DNA of 64,000 bases, taken from NCBI GenBank assembly GCA_033182465.1, contig CP137324.1:806001-870000 (forward strand), given 5' to 3'. How positions within the stretch are numbered: position 1 is the stretch's first letter; the number at the start of each line of letters is the position of its first letter. This document shows positions 11,062 to 25,224 of the stretch, in pieces. The position numbers and the translations under genes were made by a program. The notes under the pieces are model-generated. The model ran no database searches, was not told the origin of the DNA, and saw only the letters and a list, made by a program, of their open reading frames with translations. The DNA is from Sanghuangporus weigelae (lineage: Eukaryota; Basidiomycota; Agaricomycetes; Hymenochaetales; Hymenochaetaceae).

Positions 11062-12759
11062 TCAGGTCCACATAGGATCGCCGCGTCCCACGACCCTCTT
11101 CGAGCCCGAAAACTTTAGCTTTACCAGCGTCTGCGCCCTTGTGAGAAGCGAAGGCTTCCGAGCCGTCATTGTATCGCGCGTTGTTATGCTCACGCCGTAC
11201 CCTGCTGAAATCATCGGTTTCCCCAATGTCGACCGACGCCGAAGACGCTGAGGTTTCTTTACATCCACGAGCGTCCAGTTGTACTTCTCACCGTCATTTG
11301 TTTTTCTAAGACGATCTTCGGCAGGATGACTTCTCCACTCCGCCCGAGCGTGGGCCAGAGCATATGTAATGCTTGGGACTGGAGGGACTACACTGGGTGT
11401 TTCGAGACGGGAACGACGGGCTGAAGAGGCTACTAAGTGATATAGAGTGGAAGAGGAGCGAGCGGGTGTTCTTCTCAAGACCGCATCCCCAGTCGACCCG
11501 CTTTCATTTATGCCATTCCGTAAGCGCTTGCATAACGGGATGACGCACACCCTAGATCCAGGAGCAAGAGCATCCGCATCCAAAAGGAGACCCCCTGAGC
11601 GGATGAGCTTCATTTCATCAAGCATAGTCCATATCGTCTTCATGCGCGCTTTTGATAAGCATGGAGAGGAGGAAGGGGAGCTAGAAGACTGAGCTCCAAG
11701 TGGAGTGTGCTTTAGTACTTGAGATGGTAGAGACAGAATGCTACTTAGAGAGGTCAAAGAAGCAAGTGCTCCAGAAGTTCCAGGCAGCAAAAAGGGTCGG
11801 AACTTCGACTTGAGCTTCGGGACAGGCTCGATTGCCTCTGCTCGGCGAACACCAGGTCCGAACGACTTTGCAGACGTGCTCGGGATCTCCTCGTCAAATA
11901 GATGCTGAGCTGAGGTCATCTTTGTCGGTGTATGCTTCATTATTATTGTCGGTAAAGACGGTATGCTGTCTTGCTTCTTCAATGTTCTGTCTTTCTTCAA
12001 CTGGGGTGGAGCTGGCCGAAGAGACGATCGGCGTGGGACAGCAGGTTTGGGGACATTCTCATCAACCTTGGGTAGCAGAAAGACCTTGCGCGGGGGAGAT
12101 TTATCTTGTCTCAATTCATCTGGAACAAGAGGAGACTGCCTCCGAGTGAAAGTACGCTTTGGCCTTGGCTGTGTATGTTTCCCTGACGTTCTTTCTGAAG
12201 AAAGTAGAGTAGAAGGTTCATTCTCTTTGTTCTTGGGTGACGATAACGCTGATGCACTCGTTGCTTTCGTGACTGCGATCCTATCTTTTCTGTTACATAC
12301 CGACGATTGAATGAGGTGGCCGACATCCCCATCTACCCCACGATTAGCGACTGGCCTGACAGATGGATGGCGCATGAGGGTGGATGACCGCGGAAGCTTT
12401 GAAGCAGGCGCGTTCATTGAATTAATTGCTGTGTGATGAAGAGAAGTCGAACGCCGAGGAGCATGCATAGGTTTACTTGACGTGAGCGAAGCTCGTCGGT
12501 TGTTACACTGCTGGTTTGTCGGGACAGCTATGAGTGACGCTCTTCGCGCAAGCTTGTCATTTGGACCAGTCCTAGTCTGAGAAGAAGATCCTGACTTCGG
12601 TTTGATGAAAACCCGTGGAGGCGAATTCCCGTGAAGTGACTCAAATTGACTTGGAGCATTCCGCGCTAGTGTTTTGTCAAATGCATGCCGGGATGTATTG
12701 TCGCGGTTGTCGTTAGACGCGGGCAAGGAGCGTCTTCTTGACATACGGCCGCTTGACAT
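11062..12759 (-). CDS. disordered basic Ser/Arg-rich protein with KEN box, unknown function
   Basis: One uninterrupted 565-codon frame from MSSGRMSRRRS. The protein is almost wholly low-complexity: repeated RRxS/RRAS sites (LARRASLIA, NRRASLT, PRRSSLR) that suit basophilic kinases such as PKA or Aurora, SP/TP sites, and polyserine. A KEN box sits in SSPKNKENEPS near residue 176, a known APC/C degron. A more ordered stretch near 373-400 (ARMKTIWTMLDEMKLI) and a C-terminal block with YNWTLVDVKKPQRLRRRSTLGKP look conserved. Together these hint at a cell-cycle or cytoskeletal protein, but no family is recognised. Divergent from the phosphomannose isomerase gene. Confidence 0.7.
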   Translation of the reverse strand: MSSGRMSRRRSLPASNDNRDNTSRHAFDKTLARNAPSQFESLHGNSPPRVFIKPKSGSSSQTRTGPNDKLARRASLIAVPTNQQCNNRRASLTSSKPMHAPRRSTSLHHTAINSMNAPASKLPRSSTLMRHPSVRPVANRGVDGDVGHLIQSSVCNRKDRIAVTKATSASALSSPKNKENEPSTLLSSERTSGKHTQPRPKRTFTRRQSPLVPDELRQDKSPPRKVFLLPKVDENVPKPAVPRRSSLRPAPPQLKKDRTLKKQDSIPSLPTIIMKHTPTKMTSAQHLFDEEIPSTSAKSFGPGVRRAEAIEPVPKLKSKFRPFLLPGTSGALASLTSLSSILSLPSQVLKHTPLGAQSSSSPSSSPCLSKARMKTIWTMLDEMKLIRSGGLLLDADALAPGSRVCVIPLCKRLRNGINESGSTGDAVLRRTPARSSSTLYHLVASSARRSRLETPSVVPPVPSITYALAHARAEWRSHPAEDRLRKTNDGEKYNWTLVDVKKPQRLRRRSTLGKPMISAGYGVSITTRDTMTARKPSLLTRAQTLVKLKFSGSKRVVGRGDPMWT

Positions 12760-13201
12760 GAGGCCTGTTTCCTGAGAGTAGATAGCCGAGATATTGTATG
12801 TTCTGCTGGATACAAAGCAAGCGCGAGAAGAGATGGTGACGGTCGCGAGACAACAGAAGATGGTACCCAGAATTTAGGCCGCCGGAGGCTGACTGGTGGA
12901 ACCATTTCGAGCTAGACTAACTGCAACATGTCAGACATTTGTTTTGAGGTTTGCGACTCTCTCGCTTGCGGCGAAAATGCTGAACAAGCCGAGGGATGAT
13001 GGTGGTACTGGATCAAGAGAACAGGGCCAAGAAAGAGATGAGATGATCGACGCGTGCGTAATAAGAAGATCTAATGATTGAAGCCATACCAATAATAATT
13101 ATAATAATGTCCTCAATTATCCATTTCACTCTTCTCCCTTCATCCACGTCACTATCCAACAAAATCACTTTTCTACTTAGATCGTTTCCCGATAGACCAT
13201 C
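12760..13201. other. divergent promoter region
   Basis: About 440 bp between the start codons of the KEN-box protein (-) and mannose-6-phosphate isomerase (+). The plus-strand side contains an AT-rich tract (AATAATTATAATAATG) and a CT-rich leader before the ATG at 13202. No further gene is seen. Confidence 0.5.
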
Positions 13202-14703
13202 ATGACAACGCCGGTATTCCCAATTGTGCCTACAACACAAAAGTATGACTGGGGGAAAGTCGGGTTAAGGTCCAAGGTCGCGCAATTCGCGAATGCTGCG
13301 CACGCACCGGGCTTCACACTCGACGAGAATGCACCCTACGCAGAGGTGAGCTTTTACCTTTCTCATGTCTACAAACAAATCTGACAAGAAACGGCCGTTT
13401 GCATTGCAGTTGTGGATGGGTACACATCCATCGTCTCCATCGCGTCTTCCAGATGGTACCACACTCGCGGAGCACCTCGCTGCTAATCCCTCACTCATAG
13501 GCGATGAGATCATCATGAAGTTCCACGCAGAGAATGGGGACATTCCCTTCTTATTCAAGATCCTTGCCATCGAGAAGGCACTCAGCATACAGACTCATCC
13601 TGACAAACAGACTGCGGAGAAACTACATGCTGAACAACCTAATATTTACAAAGGTACGCGAATTTCTCATACTCGAACAGTCAATTATTAACGAGAAATT
13701 TGTATAGATCCTAACCATAAGCCTGAGATGGCTCTTGCGTTAACACCATTCACCGCCCTCTGTGGATTCCTCCCTCTTCTTCAAATCGCCACATTCATCT
13801 CCAGCACGTCCGAGTTCGCCTGCCTCATCCCGGCGACGGTCCTCTCGCAATTCATGTCTGTATCCAACTCACGTACACCCTCCGGCCCTAACGAGAAAGC
13901 TGCTTTGAGAGAATTGTTCTCTGCACTAATGACCGCGCCAGAAGAGAAGTTCAAAGAGGAATTAACAAAGTTGGTTGGGAGGTATAAAGAGGGGAGAGAG
14001 AAGCCTGAGGAGAGAGGAGTGAAGGACCTAGTGCTCCGCCTTGAGAGCCAGTTCCCTGGGGATATTGGCGTTTTCTGCGCATTTATGCTGAATTACATTA
14101 ACCTCCAGCCAGGAGAAGCGATCTTCCTCGGAGCCGGAGAGCCTCACGCATATGTCTCTGGAGGTCCGTAGATCACCAATTTCTCTAACAAATTCCATAC
14201 TGACCTACTTCACTTCTTTATCTATAGACATCGTTGAAACGATGGCGACTTCAGACAACGTCATCCGCGCAGGCCTAACACCCAAACTGCGAGATGTGCC
14301 AAACTTAATCTCGACGCTCACCTACACCTCCTCCGAGCCCAGCAAACACACCATCACTCCGCAGCCCTTTGGTGCCCCCGCCGACCCATTCGCCGACGTC
14401 AAGGCCGAATCTTTGGTCTACGACCCACCCATCCCCGAATTCGCCGTCGTGCGTGTGGAGGCTGACAAAAACGGGAGCATCAAGCACGAAGGACTCAATG
14501 GGCCGAGTATCTTCATTGTTACGAAGGGCAGGGGGCGTGTTACGTGGGAGGGTGAAGGGGAAGGCGGTACGGGCCAGGAGCTGAGCGAGGGAAGGGTATT
14601 TTTCGTTGGTGCGAAGACGCCTGTGACATTCTCTGCCACGGAGAATCTGCAGGTCCATCGAGCGTTCGTCGAACCAAGGCCTCCTTCCCTTCATGACCTC
14701 TGA
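13202..14703 (+). CDS. PMI: mannose-6-phosphate isomerase
   Basis: Interconverts fructose-6-phosphate and mannose-6-phosphate in the cytosol, feeding GDP-mannose for glycosylation and cell-wall mannan. Four exons (13202-13345, 13410-13653, 13708-14163, 14228-14703) give 439 residues, normal for type I PMI. Family blocks appear in order: YDWGKVG, YAELWMGTHPSSPS, SIQTHPDKQ, DPNHKPEMALAL, GEPHAYVSGDIVE and MATSDNVIRAGLTPK. The zinc ligands Q and H (IQTHPD), E (KPEMA) and H (EPHAY) and the catalytic Arg of RAGLTPK are all present. The last intron splits the Asp codon of SGDIVE. It appears intact and functional. Confidence 0.96.
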
Positions 14704-15108
14704 ATACGTCTTATTAGGCATCAAACATTTAGTATAGAATACTTACATCCAGCACGATTAAAAGAAGTAAAGAACCCATTTGCTTGTAGATTACTTTGTA
14801 TCAAGGAGAACATCTTTCATAGACAATATTCCAGCAAACATTTACTTTCTGTTGATGGTATCATTACATTAGTATCTTGAAGAACTATCCCTGCGCGCCA
14901 TGCATTCGCGGAAGAAGAAAAGGCCATGATTTAAATTAGAATGCAACTTGAATACGTAGTCTCAGACAGCACGTAGTATTTTGAGCGTTGCTTAGCAGGT
15001 CTTCAATAGTGTATTCCACCCACACCCACACTCACACCCGCTTCGCCTTTGTTTGCTTGAATAATAAGATTGTGCGCGTTGTTTGCGGGGAACATAAAAT
15101 GGACTGCT
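14704..15108. other. convergent 3' intergenic with a CA-rich tract
   Basis: Lies between the stops of PMI and COX4. It contains a short imperfect CA-rich microsatellite (CACCCACACCCACACTCACA) near 15020. No gene is seen. Confidence 0.6.
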
Positions 15109-15769
15109 TCAGTGCGAGTGCGCATCCTCTTCTGTGCCCTGGTAGTCCAGGGTGTAGACTAAAAGCAAGCTCAGGTGATCAGAAGGAGGGATAGATGGAT
15201 AGTAAGTATAAGAGAGACACGTACCAGAGCCGCATTCTGTGCAGCGATGCCTTGGACTTGCAGTGGTAGCGCCAATCCAGACGACATCATGAGAGTCGGC
15301 AGGCGAGCCCGTGCATCCGATCAGGCGCTCAGGAAACTAACGACATACGCATCCACGAAATCCACAGAAAACATCGACACACAAGCAACACAAAACCAAT
15401 CAGACATCCCATCTCCCAGCAGCAAAATCAACAGAGAGCAAAACTCACGAGCGTAGGAACCTTAATCGGGTCAGCCATCGTGCCCAGACGACTCGAATCC
15501 AGAGCACGCATGTCAAAGACGTCGACTCCCTCCATCTTTCCGAGGAGCTGGAACCGCTCGAGTCCCGTGGCCTGCTCCTCGTCCGTCGGGATACGCTCAG
15601 GAGGGGTGTTATTAGGCCCGTAGAACTGAGGAGAGGGGACGGGGGCGTGGTGGTCCTCGGCGAGAGCACGCGGGGTCGTGCTGAAAGAGCGCAGCGCGAC
15701 GGCGCGCGAAGGGAGGACGCGCGCTTGGTTACGCGCGAGTGGGCGGAGTGCGGTGAGTGCGCGCTGCAT
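15109..15769 (-). CDS. COX4: cytochrome c oxidase subunit Vb (fungal Cox4), mitochondrial
   Basis: Nuclear-encoded zinc-binding subunit of respiratory complex IV on the matrix side. The start at 15769 gives an Arg-rich, acid-free presequence (MQRALTALRPLARNQ, then RSFSTTPRAL). The body has GLERFQLLGKMEG, FDMRALDSSRLGTMADP, GCTGSPADSHDVVW and HRCTECGSVYTLDYQG. The CTECG knuckle with the upstream Cys is the zinc site. The last exon (TYTLDYQG block, ending EEDAHSH) is reached through an intron GTACGT...TTTTAG. Family length and order are normal. It reads away from PMI and is followed 210 bp upstream by the racemase gene on the same strand. Confidence 0.95.
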
Positions 15770-15978
15770 GGCGTCGAGTTTCTGGCGTTGGTCGAGACGA
15801 GAGAAGAGGATGGATGGTGATGTCGCGCTTCACTTCGGATTGGCACGGGTCGGGAAACAACTGCTGGGTGTTTACTTTTCTCGGGAATCGCCGGCTCAAA
15901 TGGCTCATACCATACCATAAAAATCCAGTAAAATACGTATTCAATCCTTCTTTGTACAACATGTAATACACAAACGCG

Positions 15979-17516
15979 TTACAGTTTCGCTATAAATTTC
16001 CCTATGGCACCAGAGCGATAAAGTGTAATCAATTCTTCTCCGGAAATACCCAGTTCGTTCAAAATATCTTCTGTATGTTGTCCTGGCTTCAGAATATCAA
16101 ATTTCCTCGGCGAAGTGGTCGGTGTTTGAGATAGGAAAGGATGAGGGGAGGGTATAGGAGAGCCTGCTGCCTTTGCTGCCTCTTCTGGAGATAGCACGGG
16201 TACACAGCAGGCGTCCGTTCCTATAACACAAAAAGATTCAGCTCAAAGTTGATCAGAACCATCACGTTTCTCGATTTACCATGAAACACTTCTGCCCATT
16301 CGTCTCTCGACTTCGTCTTGAAACCTTGCTCAAAGAAAGTCCGAAGGCGAGGCCAATCTTTTTCATCCGTCCGCATTTCTGTCGTTGGCCTCCATTCGCC
16401 CTGCTCTTCCAAGTACGCTTTTGGCAGTGCCCGAACGAATCTCTCGATAAACACCTTGAAGAACTGCGGTTCAAGACATCCAACAGACATCCACCTCCCA
16501 TCTTTGCACGTATACACGTTATAAAACGGAGCACCTCCATCAAGTAACTTCGTCCCTCTACCGTTCTCCTCCTCCTTGCCATTCCCAAACGTCGGGTTGT
16601 TCAGAGTGAGATAGTGCAGCAGAGGGAATGAGCCAACGTATCGAGCACCAGAGACCATATCTGTTTCGACTACTTGCCCCTTTCCTGTTGTGTTTCGGGA
16701 TTGGAGAGCAAGGAGGATACCGAGGGCGCAGGTTAGACCGCCTCCGGCGAAGTCGGCTAGCAGATTCAAGGGGAAGGTCGGTTTGTCTTGTCCTGGAAGC
16801 ATCTGCGAGAAAATCGTTAGGAGATCGCGGAGTGTTATATAAATATAAATGGTTTACAGCGAGAACTCCACTGAGAGCAAGGTAATTGATGTCATGACCT
16901 GAACATTGCAAGTATCAATGCCAATCATACGGGAACTTTATAGCGCCTCCTGCATACCTGCCATATCTCTCCATGGACCTTAGGACATTTCGAATCAGGT
17001 CATGACTCGTGAGCAAGGAGATAGCCATGCATAAATACCAGTCCGAGTAAATCTAAAAGAAAGAGGCGGGATCAAATCGTGTCTGGAGCCAGAGTAAGCC
17101 AGACAGAAACGAGCTAACCCATAGAGTCTTGCACAAATCAATCTTTTGTTCCTCCCTGTACCCTCATTCAAGAAAACATCAGGTCCAAGACCCAGCTTCT
17201 CAAGGACGCCAGGCCGGAAAGGATCAATTAACACATCCGCCTTCGAGATGAGTCTAAGCAGGAGCTCTCGTCCTGCCGGGATCTTTGCGTCTATGGAAAT
17301 GGATCGCTTCCCGCGACTGAGGACGTCTGTAGAGGTGGACTGCCCGACACGATCGATTCGGGTTACAGACGCGCCGAAGTCGGCGAGGATCATTCCTGCA
17401 AAAGGGCCTGGTGCGAGGCCGGCGAACTACGAGAGCATGTTGGTGTACATTCGAATAGAATGAGTTTCTCGGATTACCTCGACCACCTTTATACCTTCTA
17501 GGGGTAACCCAGACAT
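15979..17516 (-). CDS. alpha-methylacyl-CoA racemase, peroxisomal (CoA-transferase family III)
   Basis: Epimerises 2-methylacyl-CoA esters so that branched fatty acids can enter beta-oxidation. The start at 17516 gives MSGLPLEGIKVVE, then intron 1 and FAGLAPGPFAGMILADFGA, the class III CoA-transferase N-terminus. It continues with RGKRSISIDAK, DVLIDPFRPGVLEKLGLGP, GHDINYLALSGVL (the His and Asp region of the active site), NLLADFAGGGL, GKGQVVETDMVSG and GAPFYNVYTCKDG. The protein ends FIAKL, a good PTS1 signal (AKL), so peroxisomal import is expected. Multiple short introns. The alternative is another family III CoA-transferase, but the HDINY block favours a racemase. Confidence 0.9.
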
Positions 17517-17712
17517 GTTGCCTTGAGCGACTGTAAACACTTGCATATGAATTATGTGATAGGATTGTGCCGATCCGTGATCGGCACATGAGTCGACCAA
17601 ACCAATCATGTGAGGTGATCGTCATCACTCATCATCCAATGGCGTATTTATATTCAATACGGTCTCCAAGAGCATAACTCTCTTACTCTACAACTGCCAC
17701 CAACATCCGTGG

Positions 17713-20410
<2,698 letters not shown>

Positions 20411-20925
20411 TCCTACATGTGCTCTTGTAAGTATGTATTCCAAGCATCTCTATATGTACATATACGTATTAGAGTTCCTATCCTGTAATTTGTTTCAGTT
20501 GTCTCCATAATGAAAGAAAGACATTACGAAATGCGTTTGGCTTCCGGCCTTGGAGCTTTCCACTGGCACTGGCGCTATGTGCGCATTCACGCAAATGGTA
20601 TAAATTATATTTGCTTGTTTGAATAAATGAAAACCACTAAATAATAAGAAAACAAACGGTATGATACTGCGATTACAATACCAGCGAAAGGCGAATTATA
20701 ATAAAGATATCTAGCTAAATATCTAGGATTTGTTTGTTGTTTGTACTGCCATGGCTTCCATGTTCATGTGAAGATTAACGTTGAGGAACTCTGTTTGTGT
20801 ATGTGCTAGGGAAGTCGAAGCGCTTCTCTGGTTCTCATAACCAGGGAATTTGAAATGCGAAATGATAGAAGAGGAGGAGTCAGGAGTCAGGAGTCGAGGT
20901 GATTGATCCGTTGTAGAGTTGGTAG
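20411..20925. other. convergent 3' intergenic
   Basis: AT-rich spacer between the stops of the SelO gene and the coiled-coil gene, with polyadenylation-like AATAAATGA and AATAATAAG near 20620-20650. No gene is seen. Confidence 0.6.
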
Positions 20926-23654
20926 TTATCGGACAACGCGCTGCCGTAAAGAATCAACTGTCGTTGAGACGAGTACGTCCGTCTTCACGAGGACGTCCAC
21001 CTCTCTGCCTTCCTCCCCTTCTTCTCCTTCGTGCTCCTCTTTCTCACCTTCACGCTCATGTTCGTGCTCGCGTCTCCTGCGATACCGCGCGGTCCGCGAA
21101 GTCAAAGGACTAGTCGGAGCGAGAGACGTAAGCGTGAACGTCTTTGTCGACTTCCCATCGGACTGGGATCCGTGGAGCGTCTCGACTTCTGGTTTGGGCA
21201 CGCGTCGACGTTCGCGTTGTAGTGTTTCTTGGCTGGGCTGTGTACGAGGGCCGGGTGTTGGATGGGTATGTCGATAGCGTGGACGATGTACGACGCGCCG
21301 TAATCCGAACCCGAGGGAGCATAATACTGTAGGGTGTATTGGCTCACCCTCGGCACTCTCTTCTACGGGCTCGACTTCAACTCTAACATCAATGGTCTCA
21401 GCGAATTGATCTTCCTCTTCATCGTCAATCTCCTCTTCGTCGTCGTCGCTGTCGTCTTCGTCCTCTTCTGTGGTATCTCGATCCCACTGTCTTATAATCG
21501 TATCCGCCCATGTACGCGTCGTCGCAGTCCACGCATGGCTTCGCGTCTTACTCTTATTCCTGACAGTACCCGCGCGCGTATGCGTACGCGTACCAGTTGT
21601 TCGTCCACCGCGCTCCGTCCGAGCCGTCTGTCCAACCCACTGTCGACACTCCTGATCGACGCTCTCCATGCATCCACAAAGAGCCGTGCCCATCCCCGTT
21701 CCTGGGCCATGCTCACTTGAATCCTCAGCAACGTGCACAGTAAACACCTCGCATCCCACAGGAGCGCGTTCCGCCAGATCATTTGCAAGCTTCGCAGCGC
21801 GCTTGACAACGTGCGATATCCGTCTCCCATGCTCTCTGCTGAGCTCCTGAAGTAATACACCTGGCGGGCTGTGTGCACCTGAGAAACGCAAGATTGCTTC
21901 TGCTCCGACGAGGATGTCCATCTCCAGTAGATGGATAGCGTGATCTCGGGCGGCGGAATATCCTCCACCGGCTGTGGACGGCGATGAAATCGGAGCAGAC
22001 GCAAGAATACGGGCGTGTCGATGAGTCAGAGCGCGCCAGCGCGCTGCAACCGGCGGCGATTCTGTAGATGATTGTGAACTACAAGAAACATACCGAAGAG
22101 GATTGAAAATTACTTACCACGATATTGAACACGCTCGAATACCCGCCTGAGCATCTCGTCTTCATCATGCTCAAGGCCAAATAGGAACTTCTCAAAAACG
22201 CGCTGCAAGCAAGACACGATCCAAGACTGAAGGGCCAGGCGAACAAGAGTCACATCCTGAGAGAAGTCTGCACCCTTAACACCTGACAATAATCGAAGAG
22301 ACCTCGCTAAATCAGATTCTGCAGCCTCGAGGGCCCACGCCTGAGCAGCTTCCCAAGGCTTACTTAGACGAATGTCCCTGGCCATACCAAGAGCTAGAGA
22401 GCGCAACTCGGTATTGAGAGCCTGGACTGAAGCCTTCAATGTGTCTAGAGTTATCTGAGGCGTCTCTTCATGGAAAAACCTCAATGCGACGAGCTCAGCG
22501 TCCTTGAGCTGCAGTCGAGTAACAAGCGCGGTCGCTTCGCGCATGCCCTCTAAAGTAGGAGGCATAGCGCCAGGTACCGGAGCACTTAGCCTCGGAGGAG
22601 GCGACACAATCGGCCAGGGATCCGTCTGAACAGCTAATTCGTGTAAACTCGGTGCCTTCTTCACGCTCGGCGCTTTGCTTCGTGCATCTTCTGTTTCTCC
22701 AGTGATGTCCTTCGCATAAAGCTGTGTTGCCGATGCCACAGCGGCTGCCTTCGCGACGTACTCGTTTATCTGGTTACGAAGGTTATCAAGTTCCTGTTCG
22801 TAGCTGTCGCGCATATTCGTCACGACGGTCTCCAGTTCTCGTGCACGCTCCTCCGCCCTTGATCGTTCGCGATCGGCTTCGCGTCTTCGCTCACGGTAGT
22901 GCTCAACATGTCGCCGGTACGATGCCAGATCCTTCTCTAGACGTTCTGTCCGCCGTCGTAAAGCTCGGTTCTCTTTGCGTAGTTCCTCCGAAGAAATATC
23001 AGGTCTCGTCTCCACCTCAGAAGGCTGAGGTGCATGTGAGGGTTCTCGAGACCCTATTTGGGACCTCGACACAGATCTAACTGTATCCTTGGAAGTAGTT
23101 ATAATTTCGATATTTGTTTCCTCTTTCTTGAGTTCCTGCTTGACCTCCTCCTTCTTGGAGGATGATTTCTGCTCTCGATCTCCTTCACGTTTCTCATGCC
23201 TCGGACGCCGGGACGGTTCCCGACCGGGCGCAGCAGGGGCAGTGACGGTCGATCGCTTCGCGGTCGTCTCATTCGCAACAGAACGTTTGGCGCTTACATT
23301 AGTAGCAGCACCACCTCGCAGCTTGATATCCTCCTCCTTTACATTCAAATTCGCAACCGTCGTAGACCGCGCCGTTTCCGGACCTATTACGGTCCCAGCG
23401 CCTGCTCCAGGGGCGGCAGAACCATGTCTACTCGTGACATGCTCGCGGACGTGCGCGCGCGTGGTAGACGTGGTAGACTGCTTGGACTTCGATTTAGTTT
23501 TGTCTTGGGATGACGAGGAGCGCCTTCGTTCCACGTAGGTGACTGTGTCGGAGCTGCAGTCTGTGAGGTCGTCGAGGATTGCAAAGGATCCTAGGGAGAA
23601 GGGAAAGGAATCCATGAAACCCATGCCCACCCAGACCGGTCTGAGCACTAGCAC
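20926..23654 (-). CDS. coiled-coil and acidic-rich protein, unknown function
   Basis: Two large frames (22110-23654 and 20926-21921) are joined by an intron of about 80 nt (donor GTAAGT just after 22124, acceptor CTACAG near 22048), which keeps one frame through ESPPVAARWRALTH into MDILVGAEA. The N-terminus starts near 23654, or at the internal MGFMDSF. Residues about 90-230 are Ser/Lys/Glu-rich; about 235-330 form a strong coiled coil (RRRTERLEKDLASYRRHVEH, then RERSRAEERARELE). The second half has an acidic run (TTEEDEDDSDDDEEEIDDEE) and a basic/acidic C-terminus. About 900 residues. I do not recognise a family; a nuclear or scaffold role is possible from composition alone. Confidence 0.6.
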
Positions 23655-24159
23655 TTCTTCTGACTGAAACTAAAATCTGTCCTTGATCTCAAAGAAAGTA
23701 ACAGTAACTCCTGGTCACTGTAAACCTGACGAAAGCCAAGAAATTCAATGCACGCTAGTTAATTCAAGATAATCTGCACGTACTGGATTGCACTGGACGA
23801 TAGGACAGATAATGAAGGTTGGTGTAAGAGAGAGGCTGAGCGCAGGGCAAGCAACCGTTCTCGGGGCGCCGAATGGACAACACGAGGGATTTCGTCACTG
23901 CCACAGGTCGCATAGCCGGGAGCAAATCAATTCACGTGATCAAACATTACCTCATGACATCGTAAAAGTAATTTCACACTAATGATAATATAGAGGTTGG
24001 GAACAGATAATACACAGATGCCAGTAACTCAATACAACTCATCGTGAAATACATTTTAGAACGGTTGTTCTGTGTTCAGGATGCATCAGCTGTCTCCTTT
24101 TCTCGTATCGGGAACCTTCGCGGCGCCTCGACTTACGCATACATTCAACTGGTAGATCC
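23655..24159. other. intergenic
   Basis: Upstream of the coiled-coil gene and downstream of the small mitochondrial gene, both on the minus strand. A plus-strand frame at 23788-23982 has no motif. No gene is called. Confidence 0.5.
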
Positions 24160-24694
24160 CTATCCCCTGCTCGTCTTCGTCTTTATAGTCTCGACGGTCT
24201 CTTCGATTGTCTCTGTCACCGTCCCAAACGCATCCTTCAGCGGACCCTCGACCTCATCACGCTCGTACTCCGCCTCCACCTTACCAGACGTAATATCATC
24301 CGCATGATGCCTCTCGCGGATATGCTCGATGCTCTTGCGCTGTAAGACCTCCGGGCTGCCCTCAGTCCTGTCTGCTTTTACTGCTGCCTCGCTCGCTGTG
24401 GCGAGATACTCATTCCATCCTGGCGCATTATCGTCCCAGGTGGATGATTTATGCTGCTTTCCGGACAGGTTCTTTGCTTTTTCGGTCTCGAGGACGTCCG
24501 GGTCGTTGTCGTGGACAGTGCTATTGTAATGTCAGCAACAATATATTCTCGCCCAGAAAGTGGACGGAAGAATACCTGGAGAATCTCAGCTGGCTCATAA
24601 TACCTGCTCGAGAAGTCGACACAACGGAACGTGGAGTAGCTGCAACGGCAGCAGCACGACGTGCAAGATTACGAGCTAGCATTCCAGAAGTCAT
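24160..24694 (-). CDS. conserved fungal small mitochondrial protein
   Basis: The start at 24694 gives MTSGMLARNLARRAAAVAA, an Arg/Ala-rich, acid-free mitochondrial presequence ending around RFSR. A short intron (about 24520-24570) leads to STVHDNDPDVLETEK, KQHKSSTWDDNAPGWNEYLA, SEAAVKADR, SIEHIRERHHADD and a C-terminal helix VEGPLKDAFGTVTETIEE. The block HDNDPDVLE...WNE.LAT.SEA.VKAD recurs in fungal hypothetical mitochondrial proteins as I remember them; function unknown. The total is about 160 residues and looks intact. Confidence 0.7.
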
Positions 24695-25224
24695 GATGGT
24701 AGTGGTCGTGGTGGTCAGAAAGAGAGCTAGAGAATCATAAATACGAGAATGATGAGGATGGTCCCGTGGTGCAGCATGCCGTGAGTCTGAGTCTGAATCA
24801 TCTTTGGTGAGCCTCTTAGTTGGATTGGAGTTCTTAGGAGGAACGAAGAAACTCAATGCAATGTCTGACGTCATCAAAATTCGCTCTGTTTATGGTTAGT
24901 ATCAGGAGATCGTCCTCCCGATTATTTCGGCTTGGTCTGCTTCGAGCGAGGATTTGATTTAATTTTCTGTGTACGCAGTACACTTAACAGCAAGGAGTAA
25001 ACTAGATTGTAAGTTATACAAACGAGCGTAGTGAGATTTTCTGATACAGATGCAGGATAACCAGTCTACAATACAGTCCATCATGGCTTTTTCTATATAC
25101 AGTGCTCAAATGAGAGAAATGATACCCAAGAAACGTAGAAAGCGAAGACAGATATAAAGGTAAAGGTAAGAACCACTAAGAAAATCTGGAAGAATGACAA
25201 GCGACATGGATATAGAAAGGAAGC
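24695..25224. other. intergenic
   Basis: Upstream region of the small mitochondrial gene and 3' flank of the DUF6533 gene. No open frame with family signal. Confidence 0.5.

Noticed and set aside
20926-21720. Several plus-strand frames within the coiled-coil gene
   Set aside because: Shadows of the acidic and Arg-rich minus-strand coding region.
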